Assembly (NCBI GenBank): GCA_030272155.1
Contig: CP126196.1
Span: 1,922,001-1,986,000 of the forward strand
DNA from: Tetradesmus obliquus
Lineage: Eukaryota > Chlorophyta > Chlorophyceae > Sphaeropleales > Scenedesmaceae
Direction: 5' to 3'
Length of the DNA stretch: 64,000 bases
Part shown: positions 47,001 to 58,372 of the stretch, one piece after another
How positions within the stretch are numbered: the first letter of the stretch is position 1
Layout of the letters: each line of letters begins with the position of its first letter
Made by a program: the position numbers and the translations under genes
Notes under the pieces: model-generated
What the model was told of the DNA's origin: nothing
Database searches by the model: none
Seen by the model: the letters and a program-made list of their open reading frames with translations, nothing else

Positions 47001-50000
47001 CAGCGTAACATTCTGAATCTGCAGGAACTTGTCTGCAGCCTGCGGCGGCAGCACCAGCACGTCGCGCATGAACCCGAACGACAACGAGAACACGTTGAAG
47101 CCGTTGCTGCTGGTGTGCATAGCTGCTGCTGCTGCTGCCTTGCCGGCTGCCGCCTGCGTCTCTGACCCCAGGCTGACGTTCATGTGGTCTTGAATCTGGC
47201 CGTATATCTGCGTGGTGTAGCGCATGTCGCGCTTCTGCCAGCAGTCTGCCTCGGCTGTGGTGACGTTGTTGAGCAGCATCCACACATGCAGCCGCGTCTC
47301 CTCGCTCGGTGCCTGCAGCGCCGCCTGCAGCAGCAGCATGTAGCCACCAGCCAACCTTTGGTGAGGGTCGTGTAGCCACGCAGCCGCGCAAGCAATTGAG
47401 GCGCTACTCCTCACAACTAACACGTGTTATGGCTGCTGCAAAAGCAAAAGCAACTGTAATCAGCTGCCGCCGCCCATACCCCGCATGGCGAGGCACAGAC
47501 AACAGGCCAACTTTGCAAAGGCAACTCCCAAAGTGCAAGCAACAAAGCAATTAGTTGTACACCAGCAGCCGCTGTCGGCTGCCGGCAGCCCACACCAGGC
47601 GAGAAACAAAGCAGAAGATGCACGCCTGTGCGCTTACCTGCATGCTTGCGCAGCTGTCCACTGCCTCCACCCAAGGGGCGGCCTGCGTGGATTGCCGAAT
47701 CATCGGTGCCCCAGGTGGAAAGGGCAGCCGCGGCGCAATGACAACGGCGGGCTGCGTGGTATACACCGCACCGACCAGCTCCCATGCTGAGGTGGACATG
47801 TTGTACAGCGTCATTCCTTGGCCGTTGGGGCCCGGCCCCATCTGCAGTTGCCAAACACGCAACGCATTGCACAATGTGCTTGAGTAACGCTCGTGGACAG
47901 TAGCAGCCGTGAGAACCGCACAGCAGATACAGCAGGCACGCAAGCCTATATCAGGTGGCTGTGCAGCCCGAGTGCTGCTACTTGCTGTGACAGCGCTCTC
48001 TGATGCTGTCAGTGTACGTAGCTGGAGCACAATTTGGAATGCTGCAAGCCAACCACGATGCAATTATGGTGCCTGGTACATAACTGCCATCTGCACTGCA
48101 ACACCAGCTGCAAAAGGTACTCACGTCCAACACAGTGACCTTCAGCTGCAGAAGCAAACAGAGGACAAAGGGCACAGCAGGTGCGACACACTGTCAGACA
48201 TAAGGTAGCCACCACCCTTTGTACTTAGGAATAGCACGAGCTGCGGAAGAGATACACGCAAGGTTGAAGTGACACCCGTTGTTGCAGCAGAGCTTCACAT
48301 GCGCTGAGCTGCAAGCACCACAGCAATGCTATGCTGTACCTCTAGATTATTTCATGGCATCAAACGGCAGCACAGTCTTGTGTTTGTGTTCAGAGACAGC
48401 AACCAGTTCTAGAAGCATACGTGCTGCCGCAATCGTTGCATGCAGCAGTACTGCAAAGAGGATGGCCGCAGCAGGCAGAACTATGACGCACCTCTGTGTG
48501 GTAAAAGTCTGTGTGCTGCCGCATGTTGGGTAATGGGCTGTTGAACATAGAGTACCTGCAAGCCGCAGCAGCAGCATCACAGCCTTGTCACGTCACCAGC
48601 AGCTGCTGCTCTGCCCTGCAACCCCTTTCCTGCAGCTTGTGAGCTGCAACTTCAGCGTATGCAGCCAGCTCTGTTGCCGGCCCATGCACCCTAGCATATG
48701 GGCTGCACTTGAAATCAGCACATGCTGCTACTGCTCCTGCCCATGTCAGCCAAGAGCTGTTTGAAAAGTGTTACAAAGTTGCCCGACACTCACATGAAGG
48801 TGAGGTAGCTTAGCTCATTCTCTGAGGCCAGGTAAGTTGAGGTGTTGTGTAGGTTGAGGCAATTGACCGACCTGCACGACAGCACAGCATGGCAGGCAAC
48901 TGCCAGTTGGCCGCAGCACTGGAAGCACACAGTACAGACTACTGCCGCGTGCAGCCTTCGCATGCTGCAAGCAATGATGATTCGTGCATGCCTCTGCTGA
49001 TCTGCTGCAGATACAATGGTGAATAAAGCACAGCTTGAGCTGTCCAGCTCCTCACACTATGATGGTTGAGGCTGCCTCCTGCTGCTGTTGCTGGATTTGT
49101 CATTGCTGCGCTTGCTCACCGATTGCAGTACATTGCCCAGATGTTGGCAGACACAGCAGCACTGCACACAGAGGAAGCAGCCAAGCACAGCACCACCATG
49201 TCAAGGGAGCATTGCAGAAGACAACACAAACCCCTGTTACACTGTCCTACAAAATACTGTCAACCGCAGCTGGCAGCTGGCACGTCCTCTGCTGAATTAG
49301 GTTGGCAGTACACGCAGCGTTGAATTCCCCGCTGCTTCACCCCACCCCCACGCTAAAACTGCAGCTGTGCCTGAACAGATATGCGCCTGTTGCAGCACCG
49401 CGCTGCGCGTGCAAGCAACCCCTGCAGCATCTACTGCAGCTGCCCACACACCTGTAAGGGGTGGCCACAATGCTCGACACCGCATCACCTGCATACACAC
49501 CAGCCGGCAATTGCATAGGGATGGACCAATCGTCACGTGTACACAAAGCTTCTCTGTATGGCTGCTGATGTATAGTAGCGTAAACAACGGTAAAATGACA
49601 TTTTTGGATAGTTAGTATTGTATATTAGTATGAAAAATATAATTTTAGCAAAATGAGGCGACCTGGCAACAGCTCATGCAAGCCTGCCAAATGCCGCATG
49701 CCTTGCTCTTGCACTGACATGTGCCTGTCCTGCAAGCCCGCCGGCTGTCCCTGCCTTACCGCTGCTGGCCATTGCCGCTGGCCTGGCATCTTGATTGCAA
49801 GCCCATAACACGCGCACCACAACCCCAACTGCCACTACTGCTGCTCCCCCGGCACTCTCCTGCAAGCCGCTGGCCTGGCACCCTTCCTGCAAGCCGACAA
49901 CACGCACACCACAACCCCAACTGCCGCCACAGCTGTTCCCACGGCAATGTCCTGCACCCCGCAGCACCTACTACACCTACTTCACCCCTCACTTTGCACT

Positions 50001-51563
50001 GCTGCTGCTGGTGCTGCTACTGCTGCTGCTCACCTGGCGCCGCATTCTCCAGGTAGAGGCTCTGCCAGAACACCTTGGCGTTTGGCGCGGTCACATTCAG
50101 CTGATTGACCACCATGCCCAGGTCAACCGAGGTGGGCACACTCCACAGCCCAGTCATAAGCGTGGGCCTGCGGATGTCAATTGAGCCAGCATGCAGCCCC
50201 TGCCCCAGCGATACATTTGCTATGATGAAGACTATCAGAGGTTGGTCTGTGAACACTCCTGCATCGCGTAGCAGTGTCGGCACAAGCGTGGCGTTGCTGA
50301 CGGTGCGGACGTTGCAGCCGCCCGGCGGCGCTGCTGGCACTGCGGCTGCCGAGGCTGATGGCTGCAGGGAAATGTCTGCTGCTTCTGCGCCACAGGGGCC
50401 TGAGATAAGCGTGACTGAGCGCAAGGTGGTGCTCTTGTCTGCGTACTCAGGGATGTGCAGAAAGCTCCGGCCGTCCTGCAAGCATGTTGAGCAGCGCAGA
50501 AAGCAGCAGCAGCATGGGCCAGCTGCCGGGTATGCATGTATGCAGGCAACACGAGCAGCAGGACTGTACCGCGTGTGCCTAGCTATTGCTCAATCGTCCG
50601 TGCTGATAAATAGCCGGCACACATGCTGATGCGTAGCAGGCACAAGCTGACAACAAGCAGCCGTTACAGCTTGCTGTGTGGAGCTCCAGAAAGCCAGCTG
50701 CTGCTGCTGCTGCTACTTCGATGGAGGCATGCGCCCCAGCAAGGGCTGCTGCTGCTGCTGCTGCTGCTGGCTTCTGCTGCTGCTGCTGCTGCTCACCGTG
50801 CGCACGTTGATGCCCCCAGCCGCATCCCTGAAAAACTGCAGCTGCTGCTGCAGGGTTGCATCAGACACCAGCATCCGCACATCTGTCATCTCAAGGCTGC
50901 TGCCAGGCGCGCGATACATGCCAGCAGGCCACAGCCGCGGCACGCCTGCTGCACCCTGCCCTTCAAACGCCACATTCGCCAGCACCACCCGCTGCACTGA
51001 GAGTGAAAATCCTGCAAGTGAAAAACCATGGCCGTCTGCCAAGGTCAGTATGTAGGCTACATGTGTTGCAAGCTGGCGTGAGGCTGCTGCTTGAGAAGGT
51101 CCAAAGGCCTTGAATGTGCAGTGTTATGCTGCCGCTGCTGGCCGTCCCTGCACGTGAGGCAAGTTCTGCAGCGCTTCATCTGTGAGCCACTAATGATCCA
51201 AGGTAGGCAAGGCAGCCAGTAGTTGAGCTGCTCAAGCATCCTGCAGGAGCGACCGCACTTGCCTTGTGTTGCTGTTGCTCCAGCTGCTGCTGCAGCCGCG
51301 CCCTGCAGCTGCACCACAGGCAGCTGGCCTCCAGCAGGTGGCCATACACCAGCTACCGTTGCTGCGCCAGAAATTGCTGCCTGCTGAGTCCATGTGCAAC
51401 TTTCTACGATGTCAGGTGGGGAACAAGGCAGCAGCACTGCTGTCTGCGAAACCTGCGGAGCAGGCAGCTGCTGTGCTGCCGCAATCCATTGGTGGCCCCC
51501 AAAAGTGGTACAAAGGGCCACGACGAGGGCCACGCAGTTGATCAAGCTGATGGGGCTCAGCAT
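41768..51563 (-). CDS. Receptor-like transmembrane protein kinase B (paralogue of kinase A)
   Basis: The model has 17 exons and about 1432 residues: 51263-51563, 50797-51011, 50034-50475, 49452-49488, 48794-48871, 48492-48555, 48125-48145, 47638-47841, 46885-47324, 46299-46417, 44945-45968, 44438-44669, 43947-44147, 43542-43671, 43101-43273, 42562-42818 and 41768-42128. The order matches kinase A exon for exon, except that exon 3 here equals A exons 3-5, and the first intron starts with GC instead of GT. It has a signal peptide, a strand-repeat ectodomain, a membrane helix (about 713-738), a kinase with VAVK (K about 990), HGDLKAAN (D about 1175), DFG (about 1208) and SPE, and a poly-Q C-terminus. 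The ectodomain and tails have diverged from A, while the catalytic exons are nearly identical. Both tails keep a short NLSWSEVT-like motif near the end. The ligand is unknown. Confidence 0.85.
42940..43080 (-). repeat. Minisatellite in kinase B intron, same unit as kinase A
   Basis: Six to seven units of sense-strand CTTGCAGGACAGCTGCC type lie in the intron between exons 15 and 16, the position matching the kinase A array. Confidence 0.85.
43724..43905. repeat. 91-base tandem duplication in a kinase B intron
   Basis: Two imperfect copies starting GCATCTCTAGAT at 43724 and 43815 and ending AGCTGGGGAGCTACTACC, in the intron before exon 14. Confidence 0.85.
46161..46265 (-). repeat. 70-base duplication carrying a piece of kinase B exon 10
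   Basis: CCCCCGCCGGTGTGACAGCC and flanks occur twice, 70 bases apart. Between them, 46201-46231 resembles the part of exon 10 that encodes LLPQPEWDF, now reading LPQPEFAG. Confidence 0.7.
46513..46644. repeat. 44-base tandem repeat, three copies, each with a palindrome
   Basis: Units at 46513, 46557 and 46601 are virtually identical. Each contains the perfect 14-base palindrome CATGTGTACACATG. They lie in the kinase B intron between exons 9 and 10. Confidence 0.92.
49810..49955. repeat. 92-base tandem duplication in a kinase B intron
   Basis: CACCACAACCCCAACTGCC with flanking TCCTGCAAG elements occurs twice, 92 bases apart, in the intron between exons 3 and 4. Confidence 0.75.
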
Positions 51564-51809
51564 GGAGGGAGAACTGCCCCACTTCCTTTCCGCACTAGGA
51601 TCCAGGCATCAGAAGGTATCTGAAATGTAAAAAGTCTATGGAATGCAACTATCAAGGGCAAGACCCCGGCGCTGTTGGCTCACGCTGAAATGACGAGCAC
51701 GAATGTAAGCGAGAGTCTGCTTCATGAACAAATGAAGTTGCTGATGGTGCAGATGTTTGGTGGCTTCAGCCGAGCTGATGCTGACCAAGTCATATTACTT
51801 CGCTGCGTC

Positions 51810-51886
51810 ACTAGTGCCTCGACGGTCATAGGACTAGCAGTCCTGGGCTGCACTAGTGCCTCGACGGCCATAGGACTAGCAGTCCT
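51810..51886. repeat. 35-base direct repeat with inner inverted repeat
   Basis: Copies at 51810-51844 and 51852-51886 differ by one base. Each ends with AGGACTAGCAGTCCT, six-base arms around AGC. It lies about 250-320 bases upstream of the kinase B start codon. Confidence 0.9.
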
Positions 51887-51997
51887 ATGACTAGCGACAG
51901 GGTGATAGGAGTTGTCACCCTAACACTCCGTGGGTGATAGGACCCCAAGTCGCACAACGCTCGCCTGCTCAAACCAGTGACACCGATTACTGCCCCT

Positions 51998-52003
51998 TAT
52001 ATA
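51998..52003 (+). promoter_or_regulatory. TATA-like element before the 52138 ORF
   Basis: TATATA about 135 bases upstream of ATG 52138 and in the right orientation for that frame. Confidence 0.35.
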
Positions 52004-52137
52004 CTGAATACGCGCTTTTCCTTCCGTTTGATCCGCTCTAAATGTTTTGCAACATCAAGAATGTGTAAGCGAATGATTATGGCCCTGAAATGCTGAGCTG
52101 CGGTCACCGTGCGGTTGTGCAGTTATACTGCAGCAGT

Positions 52138-52890
52138 ATGGACCCGTTGGATTTCGATTCAAGGGATGCTGCGGCCGCTGCTAATGCGTATAGCGAGCAA
52201 CATAGGTACAGGGGTAGCAATAGGGTGCCTGCATGCCCTGCAGCAGCCAACAGAGGTCGTGAACGCAGCAGGCCAGCAGGAAACACCAGCCGCAGGAGGG
52301 CTTCCAGCGAACCAGCAGCTGCAAGGCCTCGCCAGGCTCGTAGAACAGACAACAGCTCTTATGGCCCACATGCATCAGACGATCTACCGCAGCAGGAACA
52401 GGATGGCCCTGCCTGGCAGCAACAGCAGCAGCAGCGGCAGCAGCAGCAGCAGGAGCAAGAGCAGAGGTTTGCGCAGCAGCTCAGGGAAGCTGAAGAACTG
52501 GCACAGGGGTACTGGGCTGATGCAGGGTCCCCCGAAGCAGAGGTGCCGCCGTCTGAATGGCGCCAGCGCGTGCAGACTGACCACCAGCAGTAGAGGCAGC
52601 AAGCAGGGTCCATTTGCTGCGCAGTGCTGCAGCAGCAGGCTGGGCCAGATGATGCAGCGCGGTGTGAGGTCTGTGGCACCAACCAAGGCACAATCAGGCA
52701 AGTATCTGGGTGATGTGTTACAGGCTCATGGCCTGCTGTGCAGTGCACGGTGCGCCAGTGTATGCAGTGCAGCAGAGCCTAAATTTGCACTGCCAGCCGA
52801 TTGCGAGGTTTACTGTTTAACTTGTGCGTCTTTCGAACAGTCTATGACGCTTCATGGCCTTGTGCCAGCGCTCAGGCTCCTTTCATTGTT
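52138..52890 (+). pseudogene. Q/R-rich ORF with broken zinc-binding segment, possibly transposon-derived
   Basis: ATG 52138 opens a 151-codon frame (MDPLDFDSRDAAAAANAYSE, R/S-rich, then poly-Q and an acidic coil) that stops at a TAG at 52591-52593. Beyond the stop the same frame continues with coding character to RCEVCGTNQGTIRQ. After a frame change it continues with HGLLCSARCASVCSAAE and CEVYCLTCASFE. The spaced CxxC pairs suggest a zinc-binding region. A premature stop plus a frameshift suggests a decayed copy. An intron skipping the stop is the alternative. No terminal repeats or target duplication were found. Confidence 0.4.
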
Positions 52891-54155
52891 CGCGAGTAAC
52901 CAGCGAGGTGTCCTGCTGCGCACATTACCCCGAACATACATATCTGCAATGAAAATTAGGGAGTCTCGACTCCGTATCCCGGACGATCGTTTCTTTGCTT
53001 GTGTGCGGGGCACGCGCCATTTCGCGTGCATGCATGGGTGCAAGTACTTGCTGAGCTACTGTCACAGTTGTTGCCTGGTATGAAGCCATCCGACCACCCA
53101 CCCACCCCTCCCAGCCCCTACGAGGCACCTCATTACCTTTGGTTACATATAGTATCGTGACGTGCTATGGGGAAACACCTGCCTGCAAAGTCTGGCAAAG
53201 TCAAAACCCACAACCCAAAACACCAGAAACCTTTGAATTTGGCGAAGAGGCAGAACTGGACGTCGGAATTTGCGCGTTTGCTGAAGCACATTACTGAATA
53301 GTTACGAGGCAGCATGTTTGGCCTGATTTGACTTATACATAGACTGTTACTGCTCCACGACGCTCTCCAATGCCTGCGCCTCGCGCGCTCAAACTTCAGC
53401 TATAAAGGGGGACCACAAAGTACATTGCAATGAACCCTTGCTTGCGGTCACAGATTCATTGACTTCAGAGCAGTACGAATCGGAAGAGCCGGTGTAACAC
53501 GAAAAATAACGCTGGCCGGAAGGCCACAGTCTCCGTCCTCATTCTATTTGTCCGGGTACACTCCTGATGAATGTTGTTCGTTTAATGTCGAAAATGGCAG
53601 CAGCATGCCGCAGGGGCCCTGCGGAGCCCGGCCCGGTGGGGGTCCTGGCCGTCCTGCACAGTCTAGCACCAAACTGGTGGCAAGCAGAAGTCAGCGTGGC
53701 TGCCTCGGCCTGCAGGCCCGGCGCTGCTTCGCCAGCAGAACACCTACATGTGACAATCTGGCGCTGGAGAATGCTGAAGCTGCTGTGCCGCCGCTGCCGT
53801 GCAGCCCTCAGGCCCAGACATCAGCCTCAGGCCAGGCTGGCTGGTCCAGCCAGGTTCAAGCAAGTTCCTTGTCGTGGGCGACACAGCGATGTCCGGATGC
53901 TTCAAACAGACTTAAATATCATGTAGCTCAGCCACTCAAATATTGCCACTCAGTCGGTCACTACTAAAACAGTGTCGACTCCATGCACGTTTGTGTGTTA
54001 CACGACGGGAACACGGCCCAGTTTTGAGCCAATGACATGCTCATGGGGCAACTACTTGATCCATCAGCCATCAAGCAAATGTACCCAGTAACACCGGCGC
54101 ACTGGCCAGCCGCACGCAGGCAACCTGTCCCTAAAAATTGACTACATGCAATGTG

Positions 54156-54160
54156 TTACA
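54156..54160 (-). terminator. Candidate TGTAA poly(A) signal of TMEM256
   Basis: TTACA on the + strand, about 294 bases beyond the TMEM256 stop. Confidence 0.45.
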
Positions 54161-54453
54161 ATCGGGCTGAAGGGCTGAGCTCAGCTGGCCACAAGCCCTG
54201 CGATAGCTGACCCACATGCCATGCATACACCACCAGCACCACCACCACCAGCACCACAATCTGTGTGACACAACGGGAACACCGCTCGATGTTCCGCTAG
54301 TGAATGGCTCATTGGGCACCACCACCTCACAGCAGGTGGTAAGCCCACACCCAAATTTTGCCTGTCGTTTTCACAGCCCACACTCCAGCATGCTGCTCAA
54401 ATCTCAGCTGGCCACAAGCCCTTTGAAAGCGTACATGGCGTCGCCGCCACACC

Positions 54454-55892
54454 TCACAGCAGCAGCGATAGCCAGGCTGCCATGAAGCTAAAGCCCCTGC
54501 AGCATGCACAGCAGGCAGCAGCAGGGTGCCATACTCTGACTACAAGTAGTAGTCATGAGCTGCAAGACACAGGTGCCTTGACCGCGTTGGTGCTGGCGTT
54601 CATGCGCAGCAAGAGCATATTGTATCAAGACGAATGTGTGTCCTGCCTTGCCCCGGGCTGCAAGGTCCCAGACATGCATGCTCCAGCATTGCTTGCAGGT
54701 GCGCAGTTGCGCGGTCACCGTGCGTAAAACTGTCTTTTCACATGCAACATTACATTGCCAGCCAGCTGCACTGTTGCATGACTCCACACCCAGCAGGCAG
54801 AGCAGTACCCTGGCTGTCAGCAGCCAGCCACTGATTGTCTGCTGCTTGCCACACCGGTGCTGAACCCGTGAAAAGAAAGGCAGTAATCAGCTTACCCGTA
54901 TGGTGCCATCTTTCCGTACTTGCGGTCTTGCATGAGGGCAGATGCATAGCAGCTGCAAGAAGGAGGAAAGGCAGCAGCACATTTCTGCTTCAGGTTCAAG
55001 GTAACATGCAGATTCAAGGCAACATGCAGTCACCATCAGCTACACAGTTTTACAATGCTCGTCATGACAAGAACTGTTGCTGCACAGGTGCAACGTCCCG
55101 TTGCAGCCATATGATTGACGCCAGTCATTGCTGTCTATTGGTGAGTCACTGCTACAGGTTCGCCGTACAGTAGGGCGCAGCTGCAAGTGCCCCATGCTAT
55201 TACTGTTAAGCGCGGCGGTGTTCAATCTATCATGCGCGGCTGTGGCAGCAGCAGCTGCTGCTCGTTCAAAGGCAACCTGCCAGACCAACACAGGCTGAGG
55301 AGCTTTCAAACCTAAAAACGCTACACATTGACATGCCAACATGCAGGCTGTTTCTGGCATACGCTGGTGTAAGACCCCAGACACCTGCTGCAGTGTGCTG
55401 TGTCGTGGCCTCGCACACATCCTGTGTCAACAACTTTGGCGCCCCTGCTTGCCGGTGTGCCTGCCAATATTGCAGAAGGCTGCGCTAGCCGGGGCGTGGC
55501 AGGTGCTGTGTGCCTACCTGCCAGAGTTACAGCAGCACGCCAGCCACCACCTTTTCTTGTACCACGCCCTGCTGCTCTGCAGTTCTGTGCTGTTGCTGGG
55601 CAGTATGCGCTATGTGTTCTTTTGATCTCACCTGCCAGAGAACAGCAGCACGCCAGCTAGAGCAAGGCCTCCTGTGATGTTTGGCCTCCTGCGCAACATG
55701 GGGCGCACACATTTCAGCAGCCACAAACAATGCATTGTTTGACCACTGAAAGTACGACTTCTTCAGGACAACAATGCCTGTCTGCTGCATGAAACGCATG
55801 CGCTATGTGTAGTGAGCACTTCATAACTAGGCAGCTGCATAGCGGTGCAGCAAGCTTCAAGTTGAGCTGCGGTGCAGGCTGTCTCAAGGGTG

Positions 55893-55929
<37 letters not shown>

Positions 55930-56472
55930 ACTGCCTGTTGCAATGCAAGCAAGTCCGCAGCATCACTTGCTGCTGGTATTGCCGCTGCAAATTGCAGCGC
56001 ACCTGCTGAATGGGGCCAGCGCCAGCAAGAATGCGTGGTACCTGTGTTGCATTTCAATGACACAGGATATCAGCCGGCTGCTGCTGATCAGCAGTCAGGT
56101 GACCATCAGAGCAGCTGCAATGGTCTGTTGCTGTTTGCACCGCAAACTGAAAGGGCCGCGGGCGCCTGCTTAAGTACTTACATCTGCTGTTGGTTGGCTC
56201 GTGTGAAGGTCTCTTTGAAGTGCGGGTCTGCTGGCTTGAACCCGTGAGATCCTGAATGCAGTGCACATTGTGCAAAGGAAAGCGTGTGAATTCTGATCAA
56301 GCTGCATGCGCGTCCCAAATGCTGCTGTTGTAGCACGCAGGATGGCAAGCAGATGTGCCTGCCTTCTCTCAGGGCCACAGCATGCTGCTGTACAGCACCC
56401 ACCATATGCTGCTAGGGCTACACCACTAGCTCCCACCACGCCTGCCACTTTGTGCCAGATGGACGAAGCCAT
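54454..56472 (-). CDS. TMEM256/DUF423 family small membrane protein
   Basis: This is a small integral membrane protein of the widely conserved TMEM256 (bacterial YgdD/DUF423) family; its biochemical role is not established. The 111-residue protein is split over six exons: 56403-56472, 56182-56251, 56003-56041, 55632-55688, 54896-54952 and 54454-54496. All junctions keep phase. The sequence matches the family in order: SIWHKVAGVVGASGVALAAY, then GSHGFKPADPHFKETF, an ANQQQMYHAFLLALAP segment, RRPNITGGLALAGVLLFSGS, CYASALMQDRKYGKMAPYGG and FSFMAAWLSLLL. Three or four helices are expected. The exons are too short to stand out as open frames. Intron 4 has a copy of the exon 4 3' edge. Confidence 0.92.
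55512..55547 (-). repeat. Intronic copy of the TMEM256 exon 4 3' edge with a donor
   Basis: GCTGGCGTGCTGCTGT(AA)CTCTGGCAG followed by GTAGGC repeats the real edge at 55632 (same words, then GTGAGA), 114 bases downstream. Confidence 0.75.
55889..55930. repeat. (CTG)n microsatellite in a TMEM256 intron
   Basis: About 13 CTG triplets on the + strand, in the intron between exons 3 and 4. Confidence 0.85.
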
Positions 56473-57222
56473 ACGTATGTTGTAAAGTAACTGATGTACC
56501 CCGCAAGCAAGCTACACGACAGGAACCAGACACGCTAGCAGTTTCCTTGCTACGAACGCTGGGAACAATGTATGTCGTGTAACGTTTGTGTTTGTGGATG
56601 TGCGCTTGGTCTTGAATTATAGCAAGCTATGCATAGCTGAATGTGCTACAGGCAGCGGGACGCGACGATGCCAACTAGCCAGTCACTCAAGCCCTTGCGG
56701 TGCAGGTCTTGTGTTCGTCTGCCTGGTTGAGACTCGCCAGCAGACTAGATAGTCTTTTTCCATCTAAACGTACTAGTCTTCAGCTGTCACACAAGGTGGC
56801 CAACAGAGCTCGACAGGAATTATGGCTTGCCAGCAGATCGGTCGTTATTTCTGCAAAGGGCTTGGCAGCACTCTCTGCTTGCTGCTGTTCATTACTGAGC
56901 CAGAGCAACATCAAGGCAAATTTTACACTCAAACCATCGAGCAGGTTAGTCTCATCTAAGTGTCATCCTGTTACACTCTGGCAGCTGTCAACCCAGGACG
57001 CCGCGCCTGCCGCTGCAGGCACGCCCCGACCACTCGCCAGCCAGCATCGCAGCAGACTGCCTGCCACTGCCACCGAGCCACCCCTCGTCCGGTGCCCGCA
57101 GCACCCATCTCCTGCTACTGCTGCTGCAGCTGCCGCCCTAGCCTCCATACAGCCAGGTCGCACACGCTGCGCTGCACAGAGAAGCTCCACAACTTCACGC
57201 CGCGAACTTCGCAGGCAGCAGC
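56473..57222. other. Intergenic: TMEM256 promoter and L6 3' UTR
   Basis: There is no supported gene in these 750 bases. A TTACA (TGTAA in L6 sense) lies at 56971. Confidence 0.4.
56971..56975 (-). terminator. RPL6: Candidate TGTAA poly(A) signal of L6
   Basis: TTACA on the + strand, about 250 bases beyond the L6 stop at 57223. Confidence 0.5.
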
Positions 57223-58339
57223 TTAGAACTTCATCAGGTGTGGCCTGTCGCCATCCTTGAGGGAGAAGCGTGTGCTCAGGTAGCCCTTGAGCTCAGGGCT
57301 CAGCGCCTTGAGCAGCGCCGCGTCAACCTCCTTCTGGTTGGCGATGTACTCCGCGCTCAGCTCCTTCTTGGCCTCCTCTGCAGCAGCAGCAGCAGCAGCG
57401 GCAGCAGCAGAAGTTGATCGATGACACCACAGCAGCAGGCCAGTAGCGCACATGGCAACCCAGCAAGACTTGTGATTAAGCACAAGCAGCCAGCACAGGC
57501 AGCATGCTGCTGCAGTTGAGCAAGCGGGTAGATGCCAGATGGTGCAATGCGCAGTGCAGGGCAGTGCTGCAGCGGTCCGCACGCTGGCCAAAGGGCAGCT
57601 GCACAGACCTCTCAGAGCAATGCAGGAGTGTCCTTGCTGCCCTGGCTGCTGATGCAACGCCCGCTGCCCCATCTGCTGCTGCAGCAGTGGTTTACGCAGC
57701 TGACAGGCTGATGACGGTGATGGTTCTGGCTGCAGCCACTGCTGACAGCCGACACTAGCCGCTGCCTGCTGACTAGGTTGCTGCTGTCTGCGCAGGCACT
57801 GCCATAGCAGCTGCTTCAAGGCTAAGTGCGCTGACTGCTCTTATGTGAATGGCACAGTCGCTGAGCACCGCTGAGCACCGCAAACAAGCTACAGCCTGCC
57901 CCTGACTGCACTGGCATTGCAACAACCCAGCAGCAGTACCCATGGGAGGGGCAGCAACCCACTTGCTGCAATTTCCCTGAGCCCATCACCCGCCAACGCT
58001 CTGGCTGCTCCGGCTGCTCCAACAAAGCTACAGCCTGCTCGCTGCACAGGCGTCGTGCATGTATAACGCAGCCAATACACTGCCATTCCTCCCGCGCCGC
58101 CCCAAACACAAACACAACTGCACGCTGGCAACTGTGCCTCATGCATGTCATGTCATGTTGTAGCTCCTGTCCGTCTCCTGCCGCATATTTTGCCGCATAT
58201 TTTTCCAGCAATTCTTGCCGCTATGTTGCCTCACCTGTCTTGAAGAACTCCTCCTCGCCCTTCTTCTTCTTCTGCTTGTCCTCAGCTGCCTTGAAGTAGC
58301 TGTCAGTGAACTTGTCCAGGCTCAGCTTGGGCAGCTCCA

Positions 58340-58372
<33 letters not shown>

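Larger units (their letters stand above)
51564..54453. other. Region between kinase B and TMEM256, possible transposon remnant
   Basis: It holds the kinase B promoter, a tandem repeat, a possible decayed ORF (separate entries) and the TMEM256 3' UTR. A TATAAA at 53401-53406 precedes a 119-codon + frame at 53567-53926 with no recognisable domain. At 54180-54430, CAGCTGGCCACAAGCCCT occurs twice. Confidence 0.35.
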
